64,000 nt of DNA from Eutreptiella sp. 'Long Island Sound 2002' (lineage: Eukaryota; Euglenozoa; Euglenophyceae; Eutreptiales; Eutreptiaceae). The translations under genes were made by a program, and so were the position numbers. Below, in pieces: positions 39,751 to 51,907 of this stretch (position 1 is its first letter; each line of letters opens with the position of its first letter). Location: contig OZ038382.1 in assembly GCA_964036045.1 (NCBI GenBank), positions 4,715,789-4,779,788 on the forward strand. Direction: 5' to 3'. Below the pieces are notes generated by a model, which worked only from the letters and a program-made list of their open reading frames with translations, did no database searches and was not told where the DNA came from.

Positions 39751-41385
39751 GGAAGCCATCCTACCACATTCTGCGCAATCCACTGTTCATTCTTTCTGTT
39801 TATGTCATGATGTGGAGAACTGCGAATGTTTGATAATTTGACGTCAATCAACTTTTCTTTGGTCTCCGTTCGGCAGACAAGGCGTAGATACGCTGACGGA
39901 GTGTGCTGCCGTGTACAGAAACAACCAAACTCAGGCTTAATTCAGGCAGATTCGGGGTAATCTTGTCTCTGTTGGTCTGTGCATCTTTGGAATTTGGCTA
40001 CTCGTGCAGATGGAAGCAAATGTACATAATCAAAACGCTGGCCAGCGACATTCACCCCTACAGGTATCCCCTGTAGTACTGGCTGCACCAGATGCGACGC
40101 CAGGAACTCAGATCTTACCTTCATTTGCTGTGATGCTGACGCCAAAGTCCAGATTCAGATCCAGGATCCTCAAATTTACCTTGAATTTCTCAGGTTTGTC
40201 CATCATTCTGCCACTGTTGTACGAAACCCAGACGTCAATTGTTCAGACAATCTTCATCTAGGAGCTCTAGGGAGTTCTCACAGCAACCTCTGAAGTCCGT
40301 AAGCTTCGTTGTATTTTTGGCACACGCCAATGTGAGCTCAATCCGACCAGAAACTGTCGAGAATGGTGAATCCAAGTGTCTTGTGGGACTCCATCGAAGG
40401 ATTGGCCTTGTCCAAGTCGATTGACACCACCGCCACTGTAAATTCGGTGTCTCTCAGTTATATACTGTCAGTAAAGCGCCTTCAGTGAACCTTCGGCGCG
40501 TTACATGCCAAGGATCCAGGGCCAGCATGTCCCATCATGATGCATCATCACATGATCCACATTTTGATAGAATCTGTTAGATGCTTGCGAACCAACGTGC
40601 CGGAAAGCACAATTGAGCTGAATAAACGACAATATATATTAACTTTAGTCTAAACGAAAGTGTTAGTAGTTGCAGTTGTAGACATTCCGCTTCATTTCAC
40701 CTTCATCTCAGGGAATTTACTCATGTTAGGACAATTTAGATTGATTTCCTTGTCATCTCCCATCATTCCTCGAAGATCTGTTTAGATCTAAGTGAACAGA
40801 AGAACATCTCTACCTTCGGTGGTTCACTTAGGGTCTGTAGACTACATGTGTATTTGTTTAACCTCTCTGTGATTGCTTAATCCCCTCAATCTCTGCTCAA
40901 ATTCATTCTCATTTTTGCTGAATCTTGTGATCATCCACCAGATGCGCCAAATCTGAGCCACATGCTGTACTTTTCAGAACGAGAAAAGCGGGATAACACG
41001 ATGTAGAGTTCGGCGAGGACACCGTAGCGTGCCCGCGACAGCGAAACTGTGCCAGAGCGCTGAGATGTCACTCCAATTCTTGATCCCCCCACTCAATCCA
41101 CCAATAATCTACCTCATTCTCAACCAATGCATGGTTTGGTATCGATTCTCGATACGTTTACATGCTTTTTAGCCCTTGACCTAATGTTTTACTGCACGGA
41201 GGACTGTTCGTCACTTCTCATTCCGTCTCATTTCAGGTTCATCCAGCCTGATTCAGTGCCAATTCAGCCCGAATCAGGTCAGATCAAGCAGATTTCGCCC
41301 CATCGAGGCTACATTTCTATGTTTTTCTGGGACTTACCCGCACTACGTTCTTCGTTGACGTAGCGACACACCCCAGTGTGTTTTT
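39751..41385 (+). other. 3' non-coding region of gypsy-2
   Basis: About 1.6 kb after pol with no ORF longer than about 95 codons and no envelope-like protein. AT-richer than pol. It ends at the polypurine tract. Confidence 0.7.
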
Positions 41386-41395
41386 GGAGGGGGAG
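41386..41395 (+). promoter_or_regulatory. Polypurine tract of gypsy-2
   Basis: GGAGGGGGAG, preceded by a T-run and directly abutting the TG of the right LTR. It would prime plus-strand DNA synthesis. Confidence 0.8.
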
Positions 41396-41927
41396 TGTAA
41401 GTGCGGCTAGCCCCATCTGCTCAGATTTTCAGACATTCTGTCCAGATTGGCTACATTTTGGTCATTTTCTTTGCTTCGGCGGAATTGCCGCCTCGCAGCT
41501 CAGTCACAGGATATTTCCTATATATTTCTGATATGCCGGATTTGATTCCGCGGTCCATTTCCCGTAAATCCGCCGCGTTCCGCTATTTTAGCTGGAATCG
41601 CCATTTGCCGCTGACGCGCGCTCGCGGGCCAGATCGGCCAAACCTTTTTACATAAATGGATTATTTAAATCTTTTCAGACAGTTTTGGACACTCAGATGT
41701 ATTTAGAATAATTCCCCTCAATTTTCTTCATAGACTGGGATTTTCTGCCGGACCACAATCAGCATGGACCTTGCTTCTGTTGTCGCTGCTCTCGCCTCCG
41801 TTGGTGTCCGAGTATCCGGTTGTACCCCCAATAACAACATCCAGGGAGACTCCTCGCGTGCCTGCCCCACTGGTCTTGCCGGCCCCGAGCCCTCCGGCAC
41901 CCTCAACGACCCAGGGCAGCACTTTCA
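41396..41927 (+). repeat. 3' LTR of gypsy-2 (532 bp)
   Basis: Same length as the left LTR with three substitutions. An ORF that starts at 41764 is only the LTR-encoded start of gag running into flanking DNA. Confidence 0.95.
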
Positions 41928-41932
41928 CACTC
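41928..41932. repeat. 5-bp target duplication of gypsy-2, right copy
   Basis: CACTC, identical to 31158-31162. Confidence 0.85.
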
Positions 41933-44465
41933 CCTGGCCGAAGGTCATTGGTTTTTTCACAGACTACTGCTTACTGAGCACTGCACTGACCCTGTCTGTG
42001 CCCTGCGGACCCATGCCTATGGTTTTCAGCGTGAGCCAGGTGGCCGCTTATCAGGATTGCAGCCACCCAGCGAGTGTATGCCTTGTTGACCATGTGTTGC
42101 ACGGGGACTGCCCTAATGTAATGACCTTGGAGAGCCAACGAAGAACGGTGGCTTACTACACCAGGGGGGAATGACAAGCAAGGTGTTATGAGGCAAGGTG
42201 TGTCTTCCCTCCTTGGGGACAAGCGAGCCCACAGTTAGGACCCCTGACTGGTCCAGATCCATGGGGTTCTACCCTTCCTTACAGGGTTTACCATACCCCT
42301 ATGTGTGCTACGTATGTCTGTGTGTGTCTCACTTCTCTCCCCAGCGTGGCTCCCGGAGACCGCGCTTCGCTGACGTCGGACCGAAGGTCCTAATCAGGTA
42401 CTATTACCACTCCTATGGCGCCAAATTTTCTGTGCTGGCGCCTATCCTTGGGGGAAGACGGCAAAAGCCCTACCTACTAGAGGGGAGGGGTGGCCAAGTG
42501 TGCTAAGGGCATACAAAACGCCCATTTTTGCTACAGGCCAAAAGCTAACGCACTCCCCTGCCCACGAGGAAAAGCACGCGGGACAGGAGACACCACTACA
42601 CTGCACTCACTAACGCCAGCACCGGCCTTCGAAGGCAGGGTGAGCACTAATCACTTGCACTCCACTCCTGCCAGGCCTGCTGACCCTAACCCCTACACAC
42701 GCTACTTGGTGCTGCTGTCGAAGATGTCTCGGGCCCTAATGGCCCTCCTGTGAAGAAGACAAGAGAACACAGCGCTGCTAAGCAACTGTGGCCTAACGGG
42801 GGACGCCACAACGCGTTTCCCCTGCTAGGGCTTGGAAGGAAGGGGTGCTCTCGTTGCGTGCACAGCGCAGATGTCGTTGAAGTCGAACTGCCCTCGCCAG
42901 TCCTGGCTGAGGCACAGTCATTTGATTTGTGATCAGCGCCACTGTTTTGCTGGGGCAGAAAAATGGATAGCCGCCGAAGGCAGCTGCTGCGTGCACCAAT
43001 CACTCTGAACCTCTCCCACCTGTACAACAGAGGCAAATGAAGGGGTGTTTGCAGCGGAGGAACCAAGCCACACTCCACGTATTATACGCTTCTCAGTGTG
43101 ACCTATAATACACTGTCCGCAAACACGCTGGAGGATCAGCTCCCCTGTGAAGCAAGCAAGCGTTAAGAGACTCCTCGGGTTCTCTTAAAGAACGTACCGA
43201 GGAGCCCCTGGGTAACCCAAACAAGGTTTACCGTGCGCAATTCGCGTGGCCTACCCTTTAATGCATCATGTGCACGCAGGGAAGGCAGGCAGAACCGTTT
43301 CCACACTGACTCAACCAGGAGGTGAGCTCCTCCTGGGCTAACCTACCTTACTCACCATGCATCGTGTGAATGCCAAATGAAGCGAACACAAAACAAGCCT
43401 AAGCGTTTTAAGCAACCCTACTTTAACGCCACGGTCACACACGAACAAACGCTTTCTTTACTTACCTGTGAAGAAGAAAACAAGGGTGAATTTCGGGTAC
43501 AGGTAAAGCGTCACAGCGTGTGAATGCCTCGATTAGGCACATGCATCGCGAGCACAGCGCATATTCTAACCATACGTGCGCGCTGCGCGCTCCATTCGCA
43601 TCGCATACCTTTCATTCCTGTTTTGACCTGTGCAGAGCACGAGTGAGGAACACCCAACCCCCCAACGAACACACGGTTGACAACCCTAACGTTTTGACGA
43701 AACAACCAACACGAACGCAATGCGTGAGTGTGAGATGACACTGACATACCTGAGAGGCGGGTTGTTGACCTGCTCTGTGGTGTGGGTTGAATTTGAATAC
43801 TTTTCTCTGAAGTTTATAAAAATTTTGATGCAACTGTGCAAAAATTTCCTTTAGAACTTTAAAAACTACGGCTCATACCTTCTTTTTCAAAAGCCGTTTA
43901 CGCTTGCGCAACCCTTTTCTTGGAGTCCGCTTCGTTTGCGCTTGTCTGCGACTTTGAGTTATGTGTAAAAATGACGATTTCCCGCGTGGTTTCGTCCATT
44001 TTTAACGATTTCACTTGCTAAATCGCACCCCCTTCCGCTAAACGGCAGGAATCACTCCCTGTTGGTTACATTTTCTATTTTTTCCAGCTCCTGGAGATTT
44101 GTGTCCTCCATTGGGAGTATTGCTCCGCCCTGGCCCTTGGTCAGGACGTTTACTAAAACGCTGTTTATACAGCAATAGCCGTCCGCATTAGAGCGTTCGA
44201 CTATGCCCTAGTGGGCAAGCATATGTGCTCTAGGGAGGGAGTTTTCCAAACGTTTTCGTCGCACGCCGGCGACTTTTGAGGAATGCCCCATCGAAGGGAC
44301 ATCATTCACGGTACATTACACTGTTTTTCAAGGGTACCTACAGTGTGATAGGCTTCTATGAAGTGATGAGGACGTTTTTGGTAAGTTTAATGCATTTTCT
44401 GAGGTTATTTTGGGAATATTTGAGCCTTTTTCCTTGGTCCTACTAGCTTACCTAACTAGTACTCC
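41933..44465 (+). other. Rest of the 3' non-coding region of gypsy-1
   Basis: About 2.5 kb between gypsy-2 and the gypsy-1 purine tract. No supported gene; short openings around 42200-43080 and 43510-43750 show no domain. Since it is bounded by the two parts of gypsy-1 it belongs to that element. Confidence 0.6.
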
Positions 44466-44472
44466 AGGGGGG
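44466..44472 (+). promoter_or_regulatory. Polypurine tract of gypsy-1
   Basis: AGGGGGG immediately before the right LTR (AGTAAG). Confidence 0.6.
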
Positions 44473-45181
44473 AGTAAGAAAAAGTCACTGCCATGTCTTT
44501 CTTGGAGGGCTTGATCCAGGCCAAGCCCCCCTTAAAACCCTTTTGTTGATGCTAAGACAAACTTAAGTGTTTTTATCTCTCTTTTGTTGCCTAAAGTACA
44601 CTTTCTCAAAGTAACTAGGGTTGTGACCCTAGCCCCCATGAAGTTCACCCCTACCACTCAACTGAGCGGAGGTACCTTCCTTCATGGAGGATATACCGAA
44701 ATAAAATAGGCATTTCATGCTTTAGGCCTTGGAGGTTAAGCCTAGTGGTCTCCCGTCCCAAGACCCCTATACTCAATTGTTTCTACCACTTATTGTGGTC
44801 CTACTTTGAAACTGTTTCTGAATTCAGTTGCTTGGCCAAGTCATTTTCTGTGTGGTCCTGACATCTATGCCCCACATTCCTAACCAGCACCATTTCATTC
44901 AAAAAGGGGGCACATGAAGTGCCTACTGCAATCTCTGAGGCAAGAGTCAGACCAATTTTCATATAAAATCTTTTGTATTATCCATTTGTGATTGAATCTT
45001 TGTGTATAAACCTGCTTTGTCTATCTGCAGCCGTTCTGTGTTACACTGGATTCCCAAACCAATCATTGATTCGATCCACATCCTGTTCTTGCTCTACTTG
45101 CTGCTTTGGTTTGGGTTTTCAACTACAAAACCTGCAGGATTACATCAAAATATCTAGGGCATAAATCAGGGACATCTTTCT
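44473..45181 (+). repeat. 3' LTR of gypsy-1 (709 bp)
   Basis: Matches 15044-15751 with roughly 16-18 differences, clustered near 44750 and 44900. Confidence 0.85.
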
Positions 45182-45186
45182 CCAAG
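45182..45186. repeat. 5-bp target duplication of gypsy-1, right copy
   Basis: CCAAG, identical to 15039-15043. Confidence 0.7.
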
Positions 45187-47374
45187 CCCTGTGCATAGCA
45201 CAAATGGGACACGGAGGTCGTTGCTGTTGCTGTTGCTGTTGACAACAGCCCCCTTTCTGAACAGGGCTCTGCGTCTGTCAATTGGAACCCGAAAACTCTT
45301 TGCGGCGATGCCTTGATCCCATGTCGATAACGCAATCGCCAGCAGTCCGAAATTAGTGTTTTGCAATGGACGCAAACGACATTGGTGCAGTCCTATCCTC
45401 CATGGCATTTCATTGGGAGCTCCGTTGGTCAGCACTGATACTCATTGTGAAGCCTTGCCCTGCCCACCGATGCCTAACCAACAAAAAAATAAAACGAGTG
45501 CTAGCGAGCGGTGTGTGCCACACATGCATGAGCCCCGAATATCCATTGTTCTCAAGATTTTATGTCATGGGTCCACATCCTCTACAAAAGGAAGTGAACG
45601 CTACTGCCATTGTTCTGACCACATTCTACCCTGTTTCCTACTTCACTGCAATCTCATCTTGTGTCCAATTGCGTTCTCTGTCTGCCCCCCCCTCTTTTGT
45701 AGGTGGGGGTGAGCATCCAGCTGGAAAAGGATTGTTGCTTGCCAGACATGTTCAGGACAGCGCAGGCAGCACCAGTACAAGTAGGTGCATTTGGCGCTGA
45801 GTCAATATGCACACACATAACCTTCGGATTTTCATTTCAAGGCCAATCCTTCCTCCAGTATGGGGAGGTTATATGTCAGGGTCCTCGCTTTCCGTACCCG
45901 GGTCGCCTGACAGTTTTGCCAAACTCCACTGGGTTGTTTGCCCACTTGCTAGTATACCAACTCATCCTGGCTGTATAAGGTCCCGGAATGTCTGTGTATG
46001 ATCAAATGGCAACAGAACATCAACCTGTTGCCTGTCCAGAACAGCCAAACAGTGGCTTTAGCAGGGAACATGTGCACAACAGGGCGATGTATTGTATGCA
46101 TCAGAAAAACGTGCTGTGGCTGCTTGCTTGTGAAAGAGACACATGTTATATACATTTTGCATCTTGTAGTATTGGGTGGTTGCGAAGGGTATAAATGCGA
46201 AATCCGTCACAAGTATTTAGATGCCAATAATCAACATCTTGTTGCTGTGTGTGCTTGCGTGTATGTTGTGGGGGATACACCATTGGTTTCTTCCATAATT
46301 GTTGAACAGGCACCAATCAGTGGTGCTGTAAAGCTGGTATTTGTTCACACACCTCTATTGCTGTTTACATGCAAATTTTTATTCATTTCAGAGTAGCAAG
46401 CATGTGGATTTGCCCATGTTTGTTAAATTCTTTTTCTTCACACTTGTGTTGCTTATCGTATGGCACCATAGTTTTTTTTTTTCGGGATTTGACGAATATA
46501 TGCATTGATGCGACGTTTTTTTGAATTTTGCAGACACAGTTGCTACATGGTTAAATGATTTAAGACGACATGCTGTATGTGCTAATAATAACAATAATAT
46601 AGCTAATAATATAGCATGTAGCTAATACGGCATACAGTTTTTGTGCCTCGTGCACACTGGGAAGCCTGCGGGCGTGGCAGTCTCCCACTGCGTGGCCTGG
46701 TTTCAGACTCAGCTAATCCTCACTACGTGTCAGATCCGCTGACACGCCATCGTGGGGTCATTGTAGCACTGGACAGCTCTGAACCTTGATTGTGAGACCG
46801 CGTACTGTTAAGTGAGCAGGCTACACCAGCTCATCTTAGTTTGAACCCCCCCCAAAAAAAAAGATTTAAGTTGACGTGCTATATGTGTTAAGATCTAAGC
46901 AGCTCTCGTGCCATGCTCCAATGTATTATTTGTGAATTGGGCTTTGCCCATTTGCCTGGTGGAGAAGAAAGCGGCGAGATTCGATATTTTTTTCCACACA
47001 CTCAACACATTTGTGTCATCGACACATAATGGCATCTGTGTCAGCCCATGATGGTAGGAGATCCTAGGGTGCTCATATTTTGGGTGCGCATATTCTGCAC
47101 ATTTTGATAGGTGAATGCAAAATCTCAAATAAACTAAAACTACTAGAGTGTAGGCCATTGATTGAGGGCCTGGAAAAGTATTTCCTCACCACTTGTCCCA
47201 GGAAGTGCATTGCATACACACTTCGTCTTCATGTGAAACTGGGTAAAAATCCAAAAATGCCATTTCCCTAGTGTGGAAGAAACATCACAACCTGCTGTCA
47301 AACAACAATGATGCCCAGAGCATCACAGAACATGGGTTTCTAGCCCAAATAATAGCCCTGCACTAAGTGCGCAC
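45187..47374. other. Gene-poor spacer
   Basis: Some plus-strand openings (45366-45800, 45703-45978, 45998-46396) are Cys- and Val-rich and have TTTTGTAG or TTTCAG before them, so fragments of an intron-bearing gene are possible. I recognise no domain and cannot chain exons. Contains a T-run near 46471 and an A-run near 46855. Confidence 0.35.
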
Positions 47375-47598
47375 GACATCATATTTCCCTCCCGATTTCT
47401 CCGCCCCCATTTATCCGTGGATCTCAGTATTGGGGATAGGGTGTTCTATACCTACTCCAACGGCGTGCGTGTGACTACCACGGTGGTTGGGATGGTAGAA
47501 CGTGGACTCCTTCATGCGGACCACGATGTGGTGAAGGTGGTGAATCGGCAATGCAAGATGCAGTCCAATTCTTTTGCCACTCCAAGTTCGGATGCTAA
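47375..47598 (+). pseudogene. Repeated exon, copy 2 (SH3/Tudor-like start, ATG lost)
   Basis: Homologous to 13671-13888. The start codon position reads GTG (47417) instead of ATG. The frame MDLSIGDRVFYTYSNG, TTVVGMVERG, then VVNRQCKMQSNSFATPSS is intact here, so this copy shows the proper reading while copy 1 has the ATG but an indel. The frame then drifts into unrelated sequence. Confidence 0.5.
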
Positions 47599-48902
47599 GC
47601 CAAGTGCGCCTGTTCGAAAGTTCCCATTTTGCATGATGTTGAATGTGAAGGGAATGCAAAAAGATGGTGTGGGTACCGTGCTGACAATGACAACAACAAT
47701 AACAATGTTTCTAAGTAGCTCAATTCAAGACCAGGCTTGGGAACTACTTCGCATTTGGCTACACAAGACTGCTATAGAGACGTACTCAAATACCGCACAA
47801 AATATTAAATATTTCATGGGCTCCTTTTGTTTGCTCTGAAGGTGTGCCTATCATGTTGTTTTGTTGTATTGTGGGAATGTTGGTGCTCTTTTGTATCCTT
47901 TGGAGAGTGTCCAGTGTGCGGCTCGTTCGTGTATGGGTGGAGACAACTCGTGTCGTAGGTTCATTTAGAGAAAGAACGCTTTTGAATCATTGTAAAGGGT
48001 TCAACTGACACAAAAAGCTTGCAATTCTTGGTGCACGAGGGATTTTCGCGTGTTAGAATGCGTTTCCAGTGTGCTTGCTTGGTTGCATTGCAAGAGCTCC
48101 TTGCTTTATTGCGATGTGTTACTACTTTTTGGATAGAGAGCTTGAAAACCCCTGCAGTCTTGGGGAGGCAGATTACAGCTTAATATATTGATTCAAACAA
48201 AAAAACACAAGAATTACAACAGATTGGTTCACTCACCACCAATTTCCTGGTGAAAAATCACATTGTAGACAAAATTTTATAGAGATCATCAACTTTTTAA
48301 TGATTGCAGCTTGTTGTGAACCATGTTGAAAACCAAAGTAAGAAACCAAAATCGCGAAATGTATGCAGCCTAAAGAGGTGTTGAAGTCTACAATTTTGTA
48401 GCTCTATACATCTACGCCAGCAATACAAATATTGACGGGCAAATTGTTGTCCCGGAACAGGACTATTACACAAAGCTAAAAGAAGTTCTAAAAAACGGAA
48501 ATACCTCCGAGCAAAGAAATGTGCGTGGCAAATGTGTCCGTGCTGGGACATGCTATGTACTTTGAACTGCTTCTTTGCTTGGAGAAGTAGTTCAAAGGGT
48601 GAGATCCACAATTAGTATTAAGTGTATTTCAATTTGATTTGTGAAAACAAAAACACCGTGGATTTGGATAGCCCCAATTGGAATTCACATTCATTGGTGA
48701 GGGTGGGCGAATTAGTTCAAAGATCATAGAGCCACGTAAAACCAGCGATCACTCGTCACATGCGATCGGGAAGTGCGTGGGTATTATGGTGAGCACAACA
48801 AAATCAAAAGTTTGCAAAAAGGTCAAGTTGTAAATGGAAGAAAAAGCATAAGTCACTGCCAGCCAAGGTTGATGAAAAACTATAGACATGTAGGTAACAA
48901 TT
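47599..48902. other. Gene-poor spacer
   Basis: Includes a CAA/AAT-rich patch near 47690-47710. No coding signal seen. Confidence 0.4.
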
Positions 48903-48993
48903 TGAGCACAAAGGTAGCACAAAGATTGACCGCGAACCAATCTGGTACAATCTGAGCAAAAAGGTAGCACAAAGATTGACCACGAACCAATCT
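48903..48993. repeat. Two-copy tandem repeat, 50-bp period
   Basis: AAGGTAGCACAAAGATTGAC occurs at 48911 and again at 48961, each followed by a C-[GA]-CGAACCAATCT segment. Confidence 0.7.
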
Positions 48994-50644
48994 AAGTAGC
49001 AAAAATGTGCCATGGCAATTTGAAAAAATGGGTCCGCACGTGCACAAAAATGGGTCCACAACAACCACAATGATAAAGCTGTCCACCCACCCGCCCGTCC
49101 CGTCAAGATATACCTACACAAAGGCAAAAAGAGGCAAAATTCACATGCCCGGATTTTAGTGGGAAATACACAATGTTACAGTCAAGTGAGTAGCCGTGGA
49201 TTTTTTGCACTGTGCCTCCCAGCTATCCGGGTGGGGGCTTCCGGGTAGCCATAGATTGTACATAGAAACAAAATAAGATGAAAAATTATTGTTTCAACCA
49301 CCGTGCCCCTCAATATCAAATGATATTGCAGGCAAAACAAAGGGCCATAGAAACCACAAAGCAAAGAAGCCAAAGAAGGATCTCTGCATTGGTGGTTTGG
49401 CCACAAACTCCACGATAATGGCCACCAAGACCAATCACAATCATTGCCAACCAAAGTGAACCGCATGTTCGGATATGACGAAAACGGAGATTTAGCGGTC
49501 TGGCCACAAACTTCACGGCAATGGCCAGTAGCGCCAACAGAAGTAGGCAAATAGCCCAAAAGCTCTGCAAAAAGGCAATGGGACGTTCAAAACAATCAGT
49601 ATGATGTTCAATGGAGGTGCCCCCAAAGTTTTCGAAATAGGACGTGAGAAATATACAATGTAGCATAATGCTGAACCCATGCCTGGGGCCCAACCGTGTG
49701 CAATTGGGTCCCAGAACCACACTGTTGCATTGATGTGCAAAGCCCGGTGGATATTTTTCATTAAGCATTGCTGGGTGCAGCAAATCCATTCACCGTTGAG
49801 TCCAATTTCATGGTTGATGATTTATGGTTTATGGGTTTGATGCTTACGAATCCTATGCAGTGGTGGACCCATTTCATGGGTGCCATACCCTCCTTGTGAT
49901 TCAATGAAAATTCGTCTATTGTGCTCTACATTTGGACGTTCGCAGATTGAAACTCTGTCCTCGGCGAACATGGCAAAAAAAAACAACAATTCTCTTTGCA
50001 AAATAGGATTCCAGTAGCGAGACCTGATTTTCTCACTTACCACAATGGGAAGCACGGACGCAAATCAACTTTGCATACTCAACTTCTTGGATTCCCTATG
50101 TACCAAGCCTTACGCAACACAAAGTAGCAAAAATTGCTTTCTCATGCGCTGCCCTATATGCCTTGTAATATCCAATTGCTCAAGGCAGCACACCACATTA
50201 TGTACTGCATTGACTCCTTGGGCAACCCACAGCGGTCTTTGTAGGCATGCAGTTGAAACTTTTGCTCTGAACTGAGAAGGTGCTTGCAACGCCAAAATTA
50301 GGTTAACCAATGGCAACAGTGCGCGATGGACCCAATGTTGCTTTTGAAATATTTTCGAAGGTTGCAATAGAACCACTTGCTAGGTAAGAGAGGAATCTCT
50401 TGCCAACTTGCCAGAGGTAGCACGAATACAAAGGCATTCTCTTCAACCTGTCCTTACAACGTGCACGGTTGTTTTGGTCTCAGAATGCTTTGAAAGGGAT
50501 GGGGGCTAGATTGGTGGAACAGAACTTTGGGAGCTGGCTTACAACAGCCGAGTCGGAAAAAAATTGTGCGCATTGGTGGCAAGCTTTTATGTGCAGCCTC
50601 GTGCTTGTAATTATCATAACAACTGGGGGTTGCGCAGTACAAAG

Positions 50645-50645
<1 letters not shown>
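48994..50645. other. Gene-poor spacer with short internal repeats
   Basis: GGCCACAAACT-CACG-AATGGCCA segments recur near 49400 and 49502. Long minus-strand openings over 49180-49790 include hydrophobic runs but no recognisable protein, and are partly made by this repeat. Confidence 0.35.

Positions 50646-50708
<63 letters not shown>
50646..50708. repeat. (TG)n microsatellite
   Basis: About 31 uninterrupted TG dinucleotides. Confidence 0.95.
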
Positions 50709-50709
<1 letters not shown>

Positions 50710-51623
50710 TAAATTACATTTTGCATTCCTTTGGGATTGATGCACGGGGGCCCCAAATTGAAACTTAAAAGTAATTTTTCACTTGACTAGTGGCCACTCG
50801 CGGGTCAAGGCATCTTGATCAGACTTGTGATACAGCCACCAGGCGTCCCACAGGAAAACCAGGAATTTCCGTCCCAAAGGGTGGATCTCGTCAAGTTCAG
50901 GCTATGCAGTTGAGAACTGCATAACAGTTTCAACTTGTGACTTCAAGCACCCAAAATCAGCATTACATTTATCGACAATGCACTTTGACACGTGCGTTGT
51001 ACGCACATCCTGCTGGAGCTGTTGTATTGGCACTCTGTGCCCATCTTTTCCATAGATAGAGATTGGATGCATTCATGATGGTCTGAGGCGCCTGTTGGAA
51101 GACACTGTGGCATTTTGTAGCCAAAAATAATGGCTGTCTGGAGGAAATGTACATGGGCACCCGTGGATTGCTGTAGAGAAACCAGTGGTGCTGGCTTCCC
51201 TGATGTGCTGACACACACATCAGCACATAAATCAGAAAAGATGGCTCGTCAGTGGCCAAACAGAGATCATGATCGTGGCTGTTGGAAGAAGGGGTGTGGA
51301 TAGCCCGCAATCCTTTCTTCAGTCACCGATAGACGTGTTGTGGGTCAGCAGCGATAGGCTGGCGCCATGCTGTAATCACACACCTACAGCATCTGTTCTC
51401 TGAGCCATGAATGGAAACGGGCGTCAGCCCCCCCCCCCCCCCCCCGGCGCAGCCCACAAGGATGCTTGGCAGAAGCAAGGGCCCGTGGTGAACAAAGGTG
51501 AATTATTCAGGAAAATTTCTTTTTACAGTCATAATTCAAGCAAGCCAATTGCAAGTGCAGCGAAGTGGCATGGCCAGCTGTTGGGCTTTACAGTGTCGCT
51601 TGACAGTGAACGTGAAAGCGTCA
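50709..51623. other. Gene-poor spacer
   Basis: No supported gene. A long C-run lies at about 51428-51446. Confidence 0.4.
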
Positions 51624-51907
51624 TCAGCCATGGTGGGGGAGCGAGGCGGCTTCTGAGGGTTGAGAATGAGCTTTGAACAGTGAGCTGGACCAGTAACAAG
51701 CACCATGCTCAGAAGGATCCCAGACTTTGGCAACCACAATGGTGCCCTCAGAGCGGCTGAAATGAACATACAGACCCATAGGGTACATGTCAATGTACCC
51801 AACACCCAAGGCTGAAATTGCATAAACCAAGTGCGCAGCAGCATCGGGAGGGACATGCCTTGCTCGCGGTACATGGATATCAGTTGCAGCAGGATGAACC
51901 AATTCTA
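51624..51907 (-). CDS. Possible exon, weakly M15-peptidase-like
   Basis: Minus-strand segment after a CCTGCCAG acceptor at 51908-51909. The reading HPAATDIHVPRAR, LVYAISALGVGYI and YPMGLYVHF has the ordering of the D-I, GxG-Y and Y-P-x-G-x-V-H pieces in the M15 peptidase fold (cell-wall-type peptidases), but the canonical HxxGxAxD histidine is not in place. It could instead be a fragment of another protein. No neighbouring exon was identified. Confidence 0.25.

Larger units (their letters stand above)
31163..41927 (+). mobile_element. Young Ty3/gypsy chromovirus (gypsy-2), complete, nested in gypsy-1
   Basis: 10,765 bp with two 532-bp LTRs that differ at only three positions (31344/41577, 31577/41810, 31589/41822), a tRNA primer site, gag, an in-frame TAG, pol with protease, Dam-like domain, RT, RNase H, integrase and chromodomain, a 1.6-kb non-coding 3' region, a purine tract, and 5-bp CACTC duplications. 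About 0.6% LTR divergence means a recent insertion. The ORFs are intact apart from the TAG, but the RT active site reads YIDG, so this copy is predicted not to be able to copy itself. Confidence 0.95.
15044..45181 (+). mobile_element. Ty3/gypsy chromovirus-like LTR retrotransposon (gypsy-1), carrying two nested insertions
   Basis: Order: LTR, tRNA-type primer site, gag, protease, Dam-like domain, reverse transcriptase, RNase H, integrase, chromodomain, 3' non-coding region, purine tract, LTR. The DDE integrase after RNase H, together with the chromodomain, places it with Ty3/gypsy chromoviruses. Removing the LINE (19479-27640) and gypsy-2 (31163-41927), each with one copy of its duplication, leaves an element of about 11.2 kb. 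The two LTRs differ at roughly 2.5% of sites by eye. Pol is disabled by three in-frame stops in its 3' half, another near its start, a frameshift, and the LINE. Confidence 0.9.

Noticed and set aside
39751-41395. An envelope-like ORF after gypsy-2 pol
   Set aside because: No ORF above about 95 codons and no membrane segments were found.
41764-42174. A separate gene starting in the right LTR of gypsy-2
   Set aside because: Its first 55 codons are the LTR-encoded start of gag; the rest is flanking non-coding DNA read by chance.
50469-50768. Plus-strand ORF with a Cys-Val repeat
   Set aside because: The repeat is only the translation of the (TG)n microsatellite.
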